A DNA stretch of 44,973 nucleotides from JBFWUW01 sp050247075 (GTDB lineage: Bacteria; Planctomycetota; Planctomycetia; Pirellulales; JBFWUW01). This document shows, one piece after another, positions 26,388-34,415 of this stretch (within the stretch, counting starts at the first letter, position 1; the number at the start of each line of letters is the position of its first letter). The stretch is taken from contig JBFWUW010000060.1 of assembly GCA_050247075.1 (NCBI GenBank), positions 1 to 44,973 of the forward strand, given 5' to 3'. The notes below the pieces were generated by a model. It was not told the origin of the DNA. It worked only from the letters and a program-made list of their open reading frames with translations, and did no database searches. Made by a program: the position numbers and the translations under genes.

Positions 26388-26401
26388 GTATGAGGTATGA
26401 A
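26388..26401 (+). repeat. Heptamer repeat, GTATGAR x2
   Basis: GTATGAG and GTATGAA in tandem, in the 66-bp gap between the convergent ATPase and metallopeptidase genes. A short member of the 7-nt repeat class. Confidence 0.45.
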
Positions 26402-26421
26402 GTTGCACAGTAGAGGTGCCT

Positions 26422-27498
26422 TCATTTGCCTGTCCGCATGAACTTGACGAACTGCGCGTCGAGCAGTTGGAGATTTTGGCCAAAGACCGCCGTGAAGTCG
26501 GCTTGCCGTTGCGCCGCGGAGTAGCCCGTGAAGTTGCCGCGGGCGGCCGTTTTGGCCAGATAGGCGGAGTAATCACGTGGGCGGGTTTCCACCAGAAAGT
26601 GCGTAAAGGCCCAGGCTTCGGCATAGGCTGCCGTGGGATCGGCCTGGAACAGCCGGTCGCCGCTAATTAGTTGGGGCAAACGGTCGGCCGGGCGTTGCGC
26701 CACCAGCCGGTCAAAGTCGGCCTTGCGCCCTGGATTGAGTCGGTCGCGGTAGCGGGCGTTGCTGCGCGAGTTCCAAACGCCGGGGGCCTCGAACAGCGTC
26801 CCCAGTCCTTCCGCCACCCACCGCGGCGTCTGGCAGAAACGGTTGTGGATGCCCGTATTGAAGGCGGTCTGGTGTGTCGCCTCGTGGATGATCGTGGCCA
26901 GGTTTTCGCTGCCAATTTGCTTGCCGTCGCCCCCGCCCAGGTCGTACATCGCCACGCGGTTGGTTTGCGGCGAGTAGTAACCAATCACACCGGGCGAGGC
27001 ATTCGTGCCGGTGCGATGGGCGTACCGCTGAAAGTCGTCGCGGCTAGGAAGCACCACCGCCACCAAGGGAAACTCCGGCTCGGTCAGCTTGAAACCCCGC
27101 ACCGAAAAATAATGCCAGAACGAACGATACAGGTTCTCGAACCGCTGCCCCCACTGGTCCTTCTGTCCGGCCGGATGGACCACCAGATAATGGCCTGTCC
27201 CGGTGACATCGTAGCCCTTGCCAAACTCAGCCTGCAGTCGGCTGCGGACCACGCCCGACGGGTAAGCATGAAACACGGTCGTCGTGGCTTGGACATTGCG
27301 GGCCTGGTCGGGATGGAAGTCCCACAATTTGCCTTCACGGTCGAGCAGCAGCATTTGCGACGCGGTCGCCGCCAGCGAAGTCCCCTCCAGCTTGACGCCG
27401 TCCAGTTCCAGCTTGAACACCGTCCTGGGAGGCGCGGCGGCAGCGGACTGGGCGAGCAGGCAGAGAGCAGAAGCTAGAAGCAGGCGAGGAAGTGACAT
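26422..27498 (-). CDS. Secreted DUF1570-like zinc metallopeptidase
   Basis: 358 residues from ATG 27498, beginning with a signal peptide (LPRLLLASALCLLAQSAAAA). The active-site motif is H205-E206-A-T-H209 in ATIIHEATHQTAFNTG. A likely third ligand is E230 in PRWVAEGLGTLFEAPG, the spacing of gluzincins. It also has HYLVVHPAG and FFPL-type segments found in DUF1570 proteins, which planctomycetes encode in numbers. It should act outside the cytoplasm; the substrate is unknown. A longer frame exists to 27606 but would translate a repeat element, so the start with the signal peptide is chosen. Three GGTATGA heptamers lie only three bases upstream of the start. Convergent with the ATPase gene; divergent from the thioredoxin-fold gene. 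Confidence 0.8.
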   Translation of the reverse strand: MSLPRLLLASALCLLAQSAAAAPPRTVFKLELDGVKLEGTSLAATASQMLLLDREGKLWDFHPDQARNVQATTTVFHAYPSGVVRSRLQAEFGKGYDVTGTGHYLVVHPAGQKDQWGQRFENLYRSFWHYFSVRGFKLTEPEFPLVAVVLPSRDDFQRYAHRTGTNASPGVIGYYSPQTNRVAMYDLGGGDGKQIGSENLATIIHEATHQTAFNTGIHNRFCQTPRWVAEGLGTLFEAPGVWNSRSNARYRDRLNPGRKADFDRLVAQRPADRLPQLISGDRLFQADPTAAYAEAWAFTHFLVETRPRDYSAYLAKTAARGNFTGYSAAQRQADFTAVFGQNLQLLDAQFVKFMRTGK

Positions 27499-27501
27499 GG
27501 A

Positions 27502-27522
27502 GGTATGAGGTATGAGGTATGA
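27502..27522 (-). repeat. Heptamer repeat, GGTATGA x3, at a start codon
   Basis: Three perfect copies of GGTATGA (TCATACC on the coding strand) begin three bases before the metallopeptidase ATG. They occupy the place where its ribosome binding site should be. Confidence 0.85.
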
Positions 27523-27546
27523 CGGCTGAAAGCTGAGTCTGGCGAC

Positions 27547-27669
27547 GTAGCCGCACGGCTCCCGCCGTGCTGGCTTGAATCGGATGCGACGATCCATCCC
27601 CGGCAACCGTGCCTAAAAATGCAACACCACTCGCGCATCAAGCCGGCACGGCGGGAGCCGTGCGGCTAC
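27547..27669. repeat. 123-bp inverted repeat with 32-bp arms
   Basis: The left arm (27547-27578) begins GTAGCCGCACGGCTCCCG and the right arm (27638-27669) ends CGGGAGCCGTGCGGCTAC. They match at 31 of 32 positions around a 59-bp centre. A related single arm is at 4686-4717. It lies between two divergent genes. Confidence 0.9.
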
Positions 27670-27734
27670 GGCAGGAACGTCAACTTCGCTGCTGACCCAG
27701 GCTCCCGCCGTTGGCACCGCGGCGAAATGTCACA

Positions 27735-27758
27735 GGCTGATGGCTGAAAGCTGATGGC
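27735..27758 (+). repeat. Heptamer repeat, GCTGAWR x3
   Basis: GCTGATG, GCTGAAA, GCTGATG, then GCT. About 230 bp upstream of the thioredoxin-fold gene. A related GGCTGAAAGCTGA is at 27524-27536. Confidence 0.7.
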
Positions 27759-27984
27759 TAGTCCGCTCCTGCTTTGCACTGATCCGCCACCCGCACAACA
27801 AGCCAGCAAGGCGAACAGTACCCTCAACTCTACGTCACGATCCGCCCTCTTTCCCGTTACAAACCCGTTACACCGTGGGGGGAGATCTGTCGGTATTATT
27901 CACGTCGAAGAGGGGAACGCGGCGTGGGCCGCGAACCTGGCCGAGAAGCGGCCTCGAAAGTATCCGCATACCAAAGGACTTACG

Positions 27985-29430
27985 ATGAACGCCATGCGAC
28001 TGGGCGGCTGGTGCCTTGTGTTGTGCCTGGGGAGTTTGCCGCTGTGGGCCGATGAAACGCCCACGGCCGAACAGCTTCAACGGCAAGCCCGCGACGCCGT
28101 ATACGGGTGCAGCCGTAGTCGTGGCGGCAAGGTCGCTGAACTAAGACGGGTTGGTCCGGCGGCTTTGGATGCGTTGTTTGCCTTGCAAACGGAAATGGCG
28201 GCCAAGGCACCTCATTTGCGGCCGAATGATCCCAACCGCACCGACGACGATCCCACGGCGGAGGAGTTGGCCGCGGTGGCGGAACATACTCGCCGTACCA
28301 ACATTCTGCGCGAAGTCATTGACGCCGTGGGGAGCCAGCGCGATTGCAGCGCCAGCGGTTTGTATTGGTACACCGATCTGGAGGCGGCCAAGGCCGCGGC
28401 GATGAAGTCCCAAAAGCCTATTCTATCGCTGCGGATGCTGGGCAATCTCACCGATGACTTGAGCTGCGCCAATAGCCGCTTTTTTCGTACGACGTTGTAC
28501 GCGAATCACCAGGTAGCCGAAGCCTTGCGGAACCGCTTCGTGCTCCATTGGCAGTCGGTCCGTCCCGTGCCGATTGTGACAATCGACTTTGGCGATGGCC
28601 GCAAACTGGTCCGCACCGTGACGGGCAACAGTGCGCATTACGTGCTCGACCCGCAAGGCCGCGTCGTCGATGCCTTGCCCGGCCTGTACGGCCCGCGGGC
28701 TTTCCTGATACGGATTGGGGCCGCCGAAGCCTTGGTCCATTTTCTGAACAAATACCCACGTCACGACGATTGGACTCGCGCTGTCGCAGCCTGGCACGCG
28801 CAAGAGTTGGAGCGCACTCAACAGGCTTGGCGCAAGGAACTCCAGAATCTGGAAACGGCCGCGGCGCAACCGGCCCGTCCGGCATCCCCGCAACAAGCCT
28901 TTTTGCAACAAGCGGCTCCACAACAGGCGGCTCCGCCCAGGGCCGCGGCAGCCGCCCGGCTCGCCCGTCCGAAACAAAGGGCGGAGCGGGTGATCTTGGC
29001 GGCGGCCACGCTGGAAGCCGCGGGCCCTCCCGACGCCAACACCAGCGACGAATTATGGGCCAAGATCGCCCTGGCACATGCCGCCGACGCCGAACTGGAC
29101 CCCGCCAGCCGCGCCTTGATCAGCAGCAAATTGCCGCCGGCCGGCGCGGCGGGCGAACTGGCCGTCACCAAGGCGATTGTGGAAATGCCGCTGGTGCGAG
29201 TCGTAAGGTCGTTGCAGCAAGCCATCGCGCTCGACACGGTCAAGAACGAGTATCTCCTGCACCGCAAAATTCACGAATGGCTAGCCGCCGCCCCCGACAC
29301 GGCCTTGGACGAACTGAACGAACGGGTATACGCCGAACTCTTCCTGACCCCCGGCAGCGACCCCTGGCTGGGCCTGTTGCCCGCCGATGGTTACACGGCG
29401 CTGGAAAACGGCGGCGTGGTGGCCAAGTAA
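27985..29430 (+). CDS. Secreted thioredoxin-fold protein
   Basis: 481 residues with a signal peptide (MRLGGWCLVLCLGSLPLWA-DE). The middle (about 125-250) looks like a thioredoxin fold: YWYTDLEAAKAAAMKSQKPILSL at its start, FFRTTLYANHQVAEALRNRFVLHW, and HYVLDPQGRVVDALPGLYGP. The redox motif is reduced to a single Cys (DLSCANS), so classical disulfide exchange is unlikely. A low-complexity Q/A/P-rich stretch (about 295-340) precedes a helical C-terminal domain. AAAGGA lies six bases before ATG 27985; a longer frame to 27754 covers repeats and is not used. The DUF4139-like gene follows after 50 bp, probably in the same operon. Function unknown. Confidence 0.65.
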   Translation: MNAMRLGGWCLVLCLGSLPLWADETPTAEQLQRQARDAVYGCSRSRGGKVAELRRVGPAALDALFALQTEMAAKAPHLRPNDPNRTDDDPTAEELAAVAEHTRRTNILREVIDAVGSQRDCSASGLYWYTDLEAAKAAAMKSQKPILSLRMLGNLTDDLSCANSRFFRTTLYANHQVAEALRNRFVLHWQSVRPVPIVTIDFGDGRKLVRTVTGNSAHYVLDPQGRVVDALPGLYGPRAFLIRIGAAEALVHFLNKYPRHDDWTRAVAAWHAQELERTQQAWRKELQNLETAAAQPARPASPQQAFLQQAAPQQAAPPRAAAAARLARPKQRAERVILAAATLEAAGPPDANTSDELWAKIALAHAADAELDPASRALISSKLPPAGAAGELAVTKAIVEMPLVRVVRSLQQAIALDTVKNEYLLHRKIHEWLAAAPDTALDELNERVYAELFLTPGSDPWLGLLPADGYTALENGGVVAK

Positions 29431-29480
29431 CGGCCCCTCGGCCACATCTCCAACCTTCTCACCCTCACAAGGATCAACCC

Positions 29481-31289
29481 ATGTCACCTGGCTTCACTTC
29501 CCTATTTGGTTGGTTCACGTCGCTTCCACTGGCCAGCCTGTTACTGGCAGGCGCGTTGACGAATTCCGCGGCCTTGGCCGAAGAAGTCGCGGCGGCAGCT
29601 AAGGCCGTGCCGCAAAACTCACTGGCGCAAATGCCCGTCAAAGAGGTGACGGTCTTCAAGGATGGCCATGCCTTTGTCATGCATGCCGGCACTCTGCCCA
29701 CCGATGAGCTGGGCAACGTTGTATTGGACTATCTCCCCACGCCGGTCTTGGGAACCTTCTGGCCCTACTCGACCGACAAGGGGGTTAAACTCAACAGCGT
29801 CACCGCCGGGGCGCACGCCGTCAGCGTGGAGCGAACCGCGCTCGATACGCGGGCCATGCTCGAAGCCAACATCGGCGCTCGGGTGATTATCCGCGAGAGC
29901 GGCATAGTCTATCACGGACGCATCGCCGGCATTCCCCAGCGCGACACGGCGGAACTAGCGACCACCAGCCCCCCCAACACGCCGGCACAGTTGCCACAAA
30001 AAGGAAGCCTGATCTTGCTGGAAACGGACGAGGGGACGCGGGTGGTGCCAATCGACCGCATTCAAGAGGTCACCTTTCGCGACGAGCCCAAGGCCACCGG
30101 AGAGAGTGAGGAGTTCCGCAATCTGTTGACGATGCGGTTTAATTGGGCCGACCAAGAGCCTGCCCGCTCGGTCGATGTCGGCATGGCCTATCTGCAGCGC
30201 GGCATTCGCTGGATCCCAAACTACCGCGTCACCATCGACGGCCAAGGCCAGGCCAAAGTCGAGCTGCAAGCCACGCTAATCAACGAACTGGCCGACCTGG
30301 ACAATGTGACGGCCAACCTGGTGATTGGCGTGCCGACGTTCTACTTTAAGGACACGACCGACCCGATCGCCTTGCAGCAGACGGTGGCCCAACTCTCGGC
30401 CTACTTTCAGGAAGGGGGCCAGCAGCATTTGATGCTCAGCAACAGCCTGATGACGCAGTCGGCCCGCATGGGTGAATACCGCACGGTGCATGCCGCGCCG
30501 CCAGCCGCCGCCGCTGGCGCGAGTCTGGGCCCGGAAGTGGGCGAAGGAGGAGCCAGCGAAGACCTATTTGTGTTTACCGTTCAGCACCTGTCGCTGAAAA
30601 AGGGAGAGCGAATGGTGCTGCCGGTGGTTTCCTACGAGCTGCCCTACTCCGACATTTACACGCTCGATCTGCCGTACGGCCCGCCGGCCGAGGTGCGGCA
30701 CGAATTCAACCAACAACAACAGGGCGAACTGGCCCGGCTGCTGGCAGCCCCCAAGGCGCTGCACAAATTGCGGCTGATCAACAAGAGCCAGTATCCGCTG
30801 ACGACCGCGCCGGCCCTGATCGTCAAGGACGATCAGGTGTTGGCCCAAGCCATGATGACCTATACGGCCCGCGGCGCCACGACCGATCTCACCCTCACCG
30901 CGGCGGTTGATATCCAAGTCCGCCGGACCGATACGGAAGTCGAGCGCGTCCCCAACGCGGCCAACTTTAACGGCAGCGCCGTCGCCCGGGCCAACATGAA
31001 AGGCAAAATCTGCCTGGTGAACTTCCACGGCGCGCCGGTCGAATTAGAAGTCACCCGTTACGTGCTGGGCCACATGGACGAGGCCGACCACGAAGGGAGC
31101 GTCGATCAAGCCAACACCCAAGAAGATGGCTGGGTCGATAGCGGATCCGACCCTTATTGGTGGGGCTGGTACAATTGGCCCTGGTGGTGGCACCATTTCA
31201 ACAGCCGCGGCCGGGCCATGTGGAAAGTGAAGCTGGAAGCCGGCGCGACCGTCGACCTAGGGTACAATTGGCACTACTTCTGGCAGTGA
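29481..31289 (+). CDS. Secreted DUF4139-like protein with Trp-rich C-terminus
   Basis: 602 residues with a signal peptide (about 1-33, cleaved near ALAEE). VKEVTVFKDGHAFVMHAG starts the mature part. The core MAYLQRGIRWIPNYRVTIDGQGQAKVELQATLINELADLDNV and LKKGERMVLPVVSYELPYSDIY resemble the DUF4139/mucoidy-inhibitor-A-like fold, which is beta-rich with intervening coiled coil. Near the C-terminus DPYWWGWYNWPWWWHHF has nine Trp in a short run, which is unusual. Start ATG 29481 is preceded by AAGGA at a good distance; a longer in-frame frame back to 28548 overlaps the upstream gene in another frame and is not used. It is probably co-transcribed with the thioredoxin-fold gene. Surface or periplasmic; role unknown. 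Confidence 0.7.
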   Translation: MSPGFTSLFGWFTSLPLASLLLAGALTNSAALAEEVAAAAKAVPQNSLAQMPVKEVTVFKDGHAFVMHAGTLPTDELGNVVLDYLPTPVLGTFWPYSTDKGVKLNSVTAGAHAVSVERTALDTRAMLEANIGARVIIRESGIVYHGRIAGIPQRDTAELATTSPPNTPAQLPQKGSLILLETDEGTRVVPIDRIQEVTFRDEPKATGESEEFRNLLTMRFNWADQEPARSVDVGMAYLQRGIRWIPNYRVTIDGQGQAKVELQATLINELADLDNVTANLVIGVPTFYFKDTTDPIALQQTVAQLSAYFQEGGQQHLMLSNSLMTQSARMGEYRTVHAAPPAAAAGASLGPEVGEGGASEDLFVFTVQHLSLKKGERMVLPVVSYELPYSDIYTLDLPYGPPAEVRHEFNQQQQGELARLLAAPKALHKLRLINKSQYPLTTAPALIVKDDQVLAQAMMTYTARGATTDLTLTAAVDIQVRRTDTEVERVPNAANFNGSAVARANMKGKICLVNFHGAPVELEVTRYVLGHMDEADHEGSVDQANTQEDGWVDSGSDPYWWGWYNWPWWWHHFNSRGRAMWKVKLEAGATVDLGYNWHYFWQ

Positions 31290-31303
31290 GAGGAGGAAAG
31301 TCA

Positions 31304-31320
31304 GAAGGATGAAGGATGAA
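31304..31320 (+). repeat. Heptamer repeat, GAAGGAT x2
   Basis: GAAGGAT twice plus GAA, 15 bp after the preceding stop codon. The same gap holds a second, different heptamer array. Confidence 0.6.
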
Positions 31321-31340
31321 AGTCAGCGGCGGCAGTCAAT

Positions 31341-31382
31341 CAAAAATCAAAAATCGAAAATCGAAAATCGAAAATCGAAAAT
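31341..31382 (+). repeat. Heptamer array, CAAAAAT x2 + CGAAAAT x4
   Basis: Six 7-nt units, ending 19 bases before the response-regulator ATG (31402). The GC content drops sharply here. It lies in the untranslated leader of that gene, if 31402 is the start. Confidence 0.9.
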
Positions 31383-31401
31383 CTCCACCCCTCTCCATTT
31401 C

Positions 31402-32100
31402 ATGTCCGCTAGCGTTTTAATCATCGAGGACGATGCCGCAATCCGCCGGGGGATTGTGGATGCCTTGTCGTTTGAGGGGTACAAGACGCGCGCGGCGGGC
31501 GATGGGCGGCAAGGTTTGCATTTGGCGTTGGGGTTTGATTGCGATTTGATCCTGCTTGATCTGGTGTTGCCGGGCCCTGGCGGACTGGAGATTTTGGCCG
31601 AGGTCCGCAAAACGCGCCCCACGCTGCCCGTGATTGTGTTGACCGCGCTGGGGGACGAGGGGGACCGCGTTCGCGGGCTACGGCTGGGGGCCGACGATTA
31701 CGTGGTCAAGCCGTTCAGCGTGAAGGAACTGCTGGCCCGCGTCGAGGCGGTATTGCGGCGTTCTCCCCAGCGCCCGCTCGATTTGCAACAAGTTTCGGTC
31801 CCCGGCGGTGAGGCCGACCTGGCACGCTGCGAAATCCGTTTTGCCGACGGCAGCCGCAGCGAGCTCTCGGAGCGGGAGGTAGAATTACTACGCTATCTGG
31901 CGTGCCACGCTGGCCGGGCGATCGCCCGCGAGGAACTGCTGTCGCACGTCTGGCGGATCAGCCCGCAGGGCGTTTCCACGCGCACCATCGACATGCACGT
32001 AGCCCGGCTACGAGAAAAACTGCGAGACGATCCGAATGAACCGAGAGTGGTGCTGACGGTGCGCGGCAAGGGATATATGTTTGCGAAGGGAAGTTGTTAG
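31402..32100 (+). CDS. OmpR/PhoB-family response regulator
   Basis: 232 residues. The receiver domain has acidic D10-D11, phospho-acceptor D53 in LILLDLVLPGPGG, T81 and K103 (VVKPF), all as expected. The C-terminal winged-helix DNA-binding domain (about 130-230) has ELSEREVELLRYLACHAGRAIAREELLSHVW and STRTIDMHVARLREKLRDD. It should be phosphorylated by the adjacent histidine kinase and then bind promoter DNA. ATG 31402 opens a perfect domain start; upstream in-frame codons would translate the heptamer array. No clear Shine-Dalgarno site is seen; CTCTCC and the A-rich array precede it. The histidine kinase follows after a 174-bp gap filled largely by a second heptamer array. Confidence 0.95.
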   Translation: MSASVLIIEDDAAIRRGIVDALSFEGYKTRAAGDGRQGLHLALGFDCDLILLDLVLPGPGGLEILAEVRKTRPTLPVIVLTALGDEGDRVRGLRLGADDYVVKPFSVKELLARVEAVLRRSPQRPLDLQQVSVPGGEADLARCEIRFADGSRSELSEREVELLRYLACHAGRAIAREELLSHVWRISPQGVSTRTIDMHVARLREKLRDDPNEPRVVLTVRGKGYMFAKGSC

Positions 32101-32183
32101 TTTTCGGTGTTCGGTTTCAAAGGAATTTCTCCCCAAGTACCAGCAACCACGAACCACCCAGCCATTAGCCGTGTCCCGCGAGA

Positions 32184-32274
32184 AAAACTGAAAACTGAAA
32201 ACTGAAAACTGAAAACTGAAAACTGAAAACTGAAAACTGAAAACCGAAAACTGAAAACCGAAAACCGAAAACCC
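32184..32274 (+). repeat. 13-unit heptamer array abutting a start codon
   Basis: Eight AAAACTG units, then AAAACCG, AAAACTG, AAAACCG twice and AAAACCC, which ends at base 32274, directly before ATG 32275 of the histidine kinase. It leaves no room for a normal Shine-Dalgarno sequence. Every reading frame through it meets TGA in the AAAACTG part. Confidence 0.95.
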
Positions 32275-34173
32275 ATGCACCGCCCCTTCCACGTCTGGTC
32301 TCTCTTCGCCGCCGCGCTAGCGGTCGTGGCCGCGGCATTGGTCTGGCTGACGCTGGCCGTGCTGCGCGTGGATGGCCAGGCGGCAGAGGCTGCCTGGCAA
32401 GCGGCGGTCGAGGAGGACGTGCGGCTGGCGCTGTGGCGGATTGACTCCAACGTGGCCACCTTGGTCGCGCAAGAAAATGCCCGCCCCTACCTGGCGTATC
32501 GGGCTGTCTTTTCGCCGGCCAACCCCGACGAGCCGCTGCCCAAGACGCTCGATACGACGGCCGGCTTGGTGGCATCACCCTTGGCGGGCCAGATTCCGCC
32601 GTATGTGCGGCTCTATTTTCAGGTGGACGAAGCCGGCCTGGCGGCTTCGCCCCAGGTGCCGCCCGAGGGGCTTCGCGCGTGGGTGCAATCGGGCAACGCC
32701 CCAGGAGTTAAGCTCGATTTTTCCGAAGCCGAGTCGCTGCTGGCGGAAGTTGGCGGCAAGATCGACATCGACCGCCTGTGCAATGCCCTGCCCCAGCTCG
32801 ATCCCTCGCCCACCATGCTGCTGATGACGCCCCCGCTGGCCGCCAACCCCGCGCCCAATGGGCCGGGGGTCGAGCAACAAGAAGTACAGCAATCCGCCAT
32901 CTTCGCACAAACACCGCAAGTTGCCCGCAATGGCCGCGGCGTACAGTCCCGGCGCAACAACGATGAATTCAACCAGCGTGCACAGAATTATCAGCAGCTC
33001 AATGTGGCCAACAATACCATCATCAATCAAAACATGGGCGATCTGTTCAATCCCGCGCAAGACGCCCATGTGGGGCTGATCAGGCCGGTCTGGCTGGATG
33101 GCGAACTGTTGCTGGCCCGCCGCGTGCGCGTCCGCCAGCAAGAATTGGTGCAAGCCTGCTGGATCGACTGGCCGCAACTTCGGCTGGCCTTGGCCGAGAG
33201 TGTCCGCGACTTGCTCCCCAACGCCTCGCTGCAACCGATGCCGGGCGAACCGCACGCCAATCGCGAGCGGTTGCTGGCCTCGCTGCCGGTGCAATTGCTG
33301 CCAGGCGCGGCGCGGCTGCCCGCCATGAGCGGATTGTCGCCGTTGAAGTGGACCTTGGCCGCCGCCTGGATTTGCTTGGGGCTGGCAGCCCTGGCGGTGG
33401 CGGCTTTGCTGGCCGGCGTGCTGGCCCTGTCGGAACGGCGGGCCGCGTTTGTCTCGGCCGTAACGCACGAACTGCGGACACCTCTGACCACCTTCCGCAT
33501 GTATGCGGAAATGCTGGCCGGAGGCATGGTGCCGGATCAGACGCGACGGCAAAAGTATCTCGATACGCTGCGGGTGGAAGCCGACCGCTTGAGCCATCTG
33601 GTGGAAAACGTCTTGGCGTATGCCCGGCTGGAACGCGGCGTATCGCCGGCCCGCGTGCAACCGGTCGCGCTGGGCGAACTGCTAGACCGGGCCCGCAGCC
33701 GCCTGCTTGATCGGGCCGAACAAGCCGGCATGCACCTGACAATTGAAATTCCGGCGGACCTCCGCGCGGCGCAAGCCCAGGCCGAATGCGCCGCGGTGGA
33801 GCAGATTCTGTTCAATCTGGTCGATAACGCCTGCAAGTACGGAACAACCACGGCCGAAGCAGAGGTTTGCGGCCCCAATTTACCCGCCGCAGCCGGCACG
33901 ATCTTTCTGACCGCTTCGCGGCGAAACGGGCATTTGGTGCTGTCGGTCCGCGATGAAGGGCTGGGCATCTCCGCAGCGGACCGTAAGCGGCTATTTCGGC
34001 CTTTCTGCAAATCGGCCCGTCAGGCCGCCGTCACCGCGCCAGGCGTGGGCCTGGGCCTGGCACTCAGCAGGCGGCTAGCGCGGCAACTAGGGGGCGACCT
34101 GCAATTGCAAGAAAACGGCGAAGGTGGGGCCGCCTTTGAGTTGCGGTTAAGAGAGCAACCTGGCCAGGTTTGA
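32275..34173 (+). CDS. Membrane sensor histidine kinase
   Basis: 632 residues. Transmembrane helices at about 8-30 and 361-385 bound a periplasmic sensor of about 330 residues, which contains an N/Q-rich stretch (about 200-257; e.g. QQLNVANNTIINQNMGD). The HisKA motif is AVTHELRTPLTTF with H398, the N-box NLVDNACKYG (N518), G1 DEGLGI (about 560-565) and G2 GVGLGL (about 590-595). It is therefore a complete, active-looking kinase that should phosphorylate the response regulator upstream. The signal is unknown. The ATG is set directly against a 13-unit heptamer array, so translation may be weak or leaderless-like. GlgP begins 242 bp downstream. Confidence 0.9.
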   Translation: MHRPFHVWSLFAAALAVVAAALVWLTLAVLRVDGQAAEAAWQAAVEEDVRLALWRIDSNVATLVAQENARPYLAYRAVFSPANPDEPLPKTLDTTAGLVASPLAGQIPPYVRLYFQVDEAGLAASPQVPPEGLRAWVQSGNAPGVKLDFSEAESLLAEVGGKIDIDRLCNALPQLDPSPTMLLMTPPLAANPAPNGPGVEQQEVQQSAIFAQTPQVARNGRGVQSRRNNDEFNQRAQNYQQLNVANNTIINQNMGDLFNPAQDAHVGLIRPVWLDGELLLARRVRVRQQELVQACWIDWPQLRLALAESVRDLLPNASLQPMPGEPHANRERLLASLPVQLLPGAARLPAMSGLSPLKWTLAAAWICLGLAALAVAALLAGVLALSERRAAFVSAVTHELRTPLTTFRMYAEMLAGGMVPDQTRRQKYLDTLRVEADRLSHLVENVLAYARLERGVSPARVQPVALGELLDRARSRLLDRAEQAGMHLTIEIPADLRAAQAQAECAAVEQILFNLVDNACKYGTTTAEAEVCGPNLPAAAGTIFLTASRRNGHLVLSVRDEGLGISAADRKRLFRPFCKSARQAAVTAPGVGLGLALSRRLARQLGGDLQLQENGEGGAAFELRLREQPGQV

Positions 34174-34415
34174 CTGGTTCGCGGTGTTGCATTGACCCCG
34201 TTCTCGGTCAATTTCGTCGCGAAAGCCTTCGCGTGGCCCGACCTATTGCCGAACTTTTCCTCCGATTCACCCCGAATCAATTGCGGGAATCGTTCCAATT
34301 CCGTATTTTTACGGCTGGCTGGAAGCCCCAGCCCCAATTGGTTTGCACGATATGCTGGCCGGGCCGCATTGCGCCCGGCGGCTTCCGCATTTTCCGAAAG
34401 CACGAGAACACCGCC

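Noticed and set aside
28548..29480. Upstream extension of the DUF4139-like ORF
   Set aside because: It overlaps the thioredoxin-fold gene in another frame, has no domain, and ATG 29481 has a good ribosome binding site and signal peptide.
31341..32274. Possible CRISPR array
   Set aside because: The repeats are contiguous 7-nt units without spacers, and no cas gene is near.
32008..32459. Minus-strand ORFs rich in FSVFSFQF
   Set aside because: They are the translation of the AAAACTG heptamer array and carry no real domain.
34170..34415. Upstream part of the GlgP frame
   Set aside because: Open but without similarity to phosphorylases; the family begins at about 34416.
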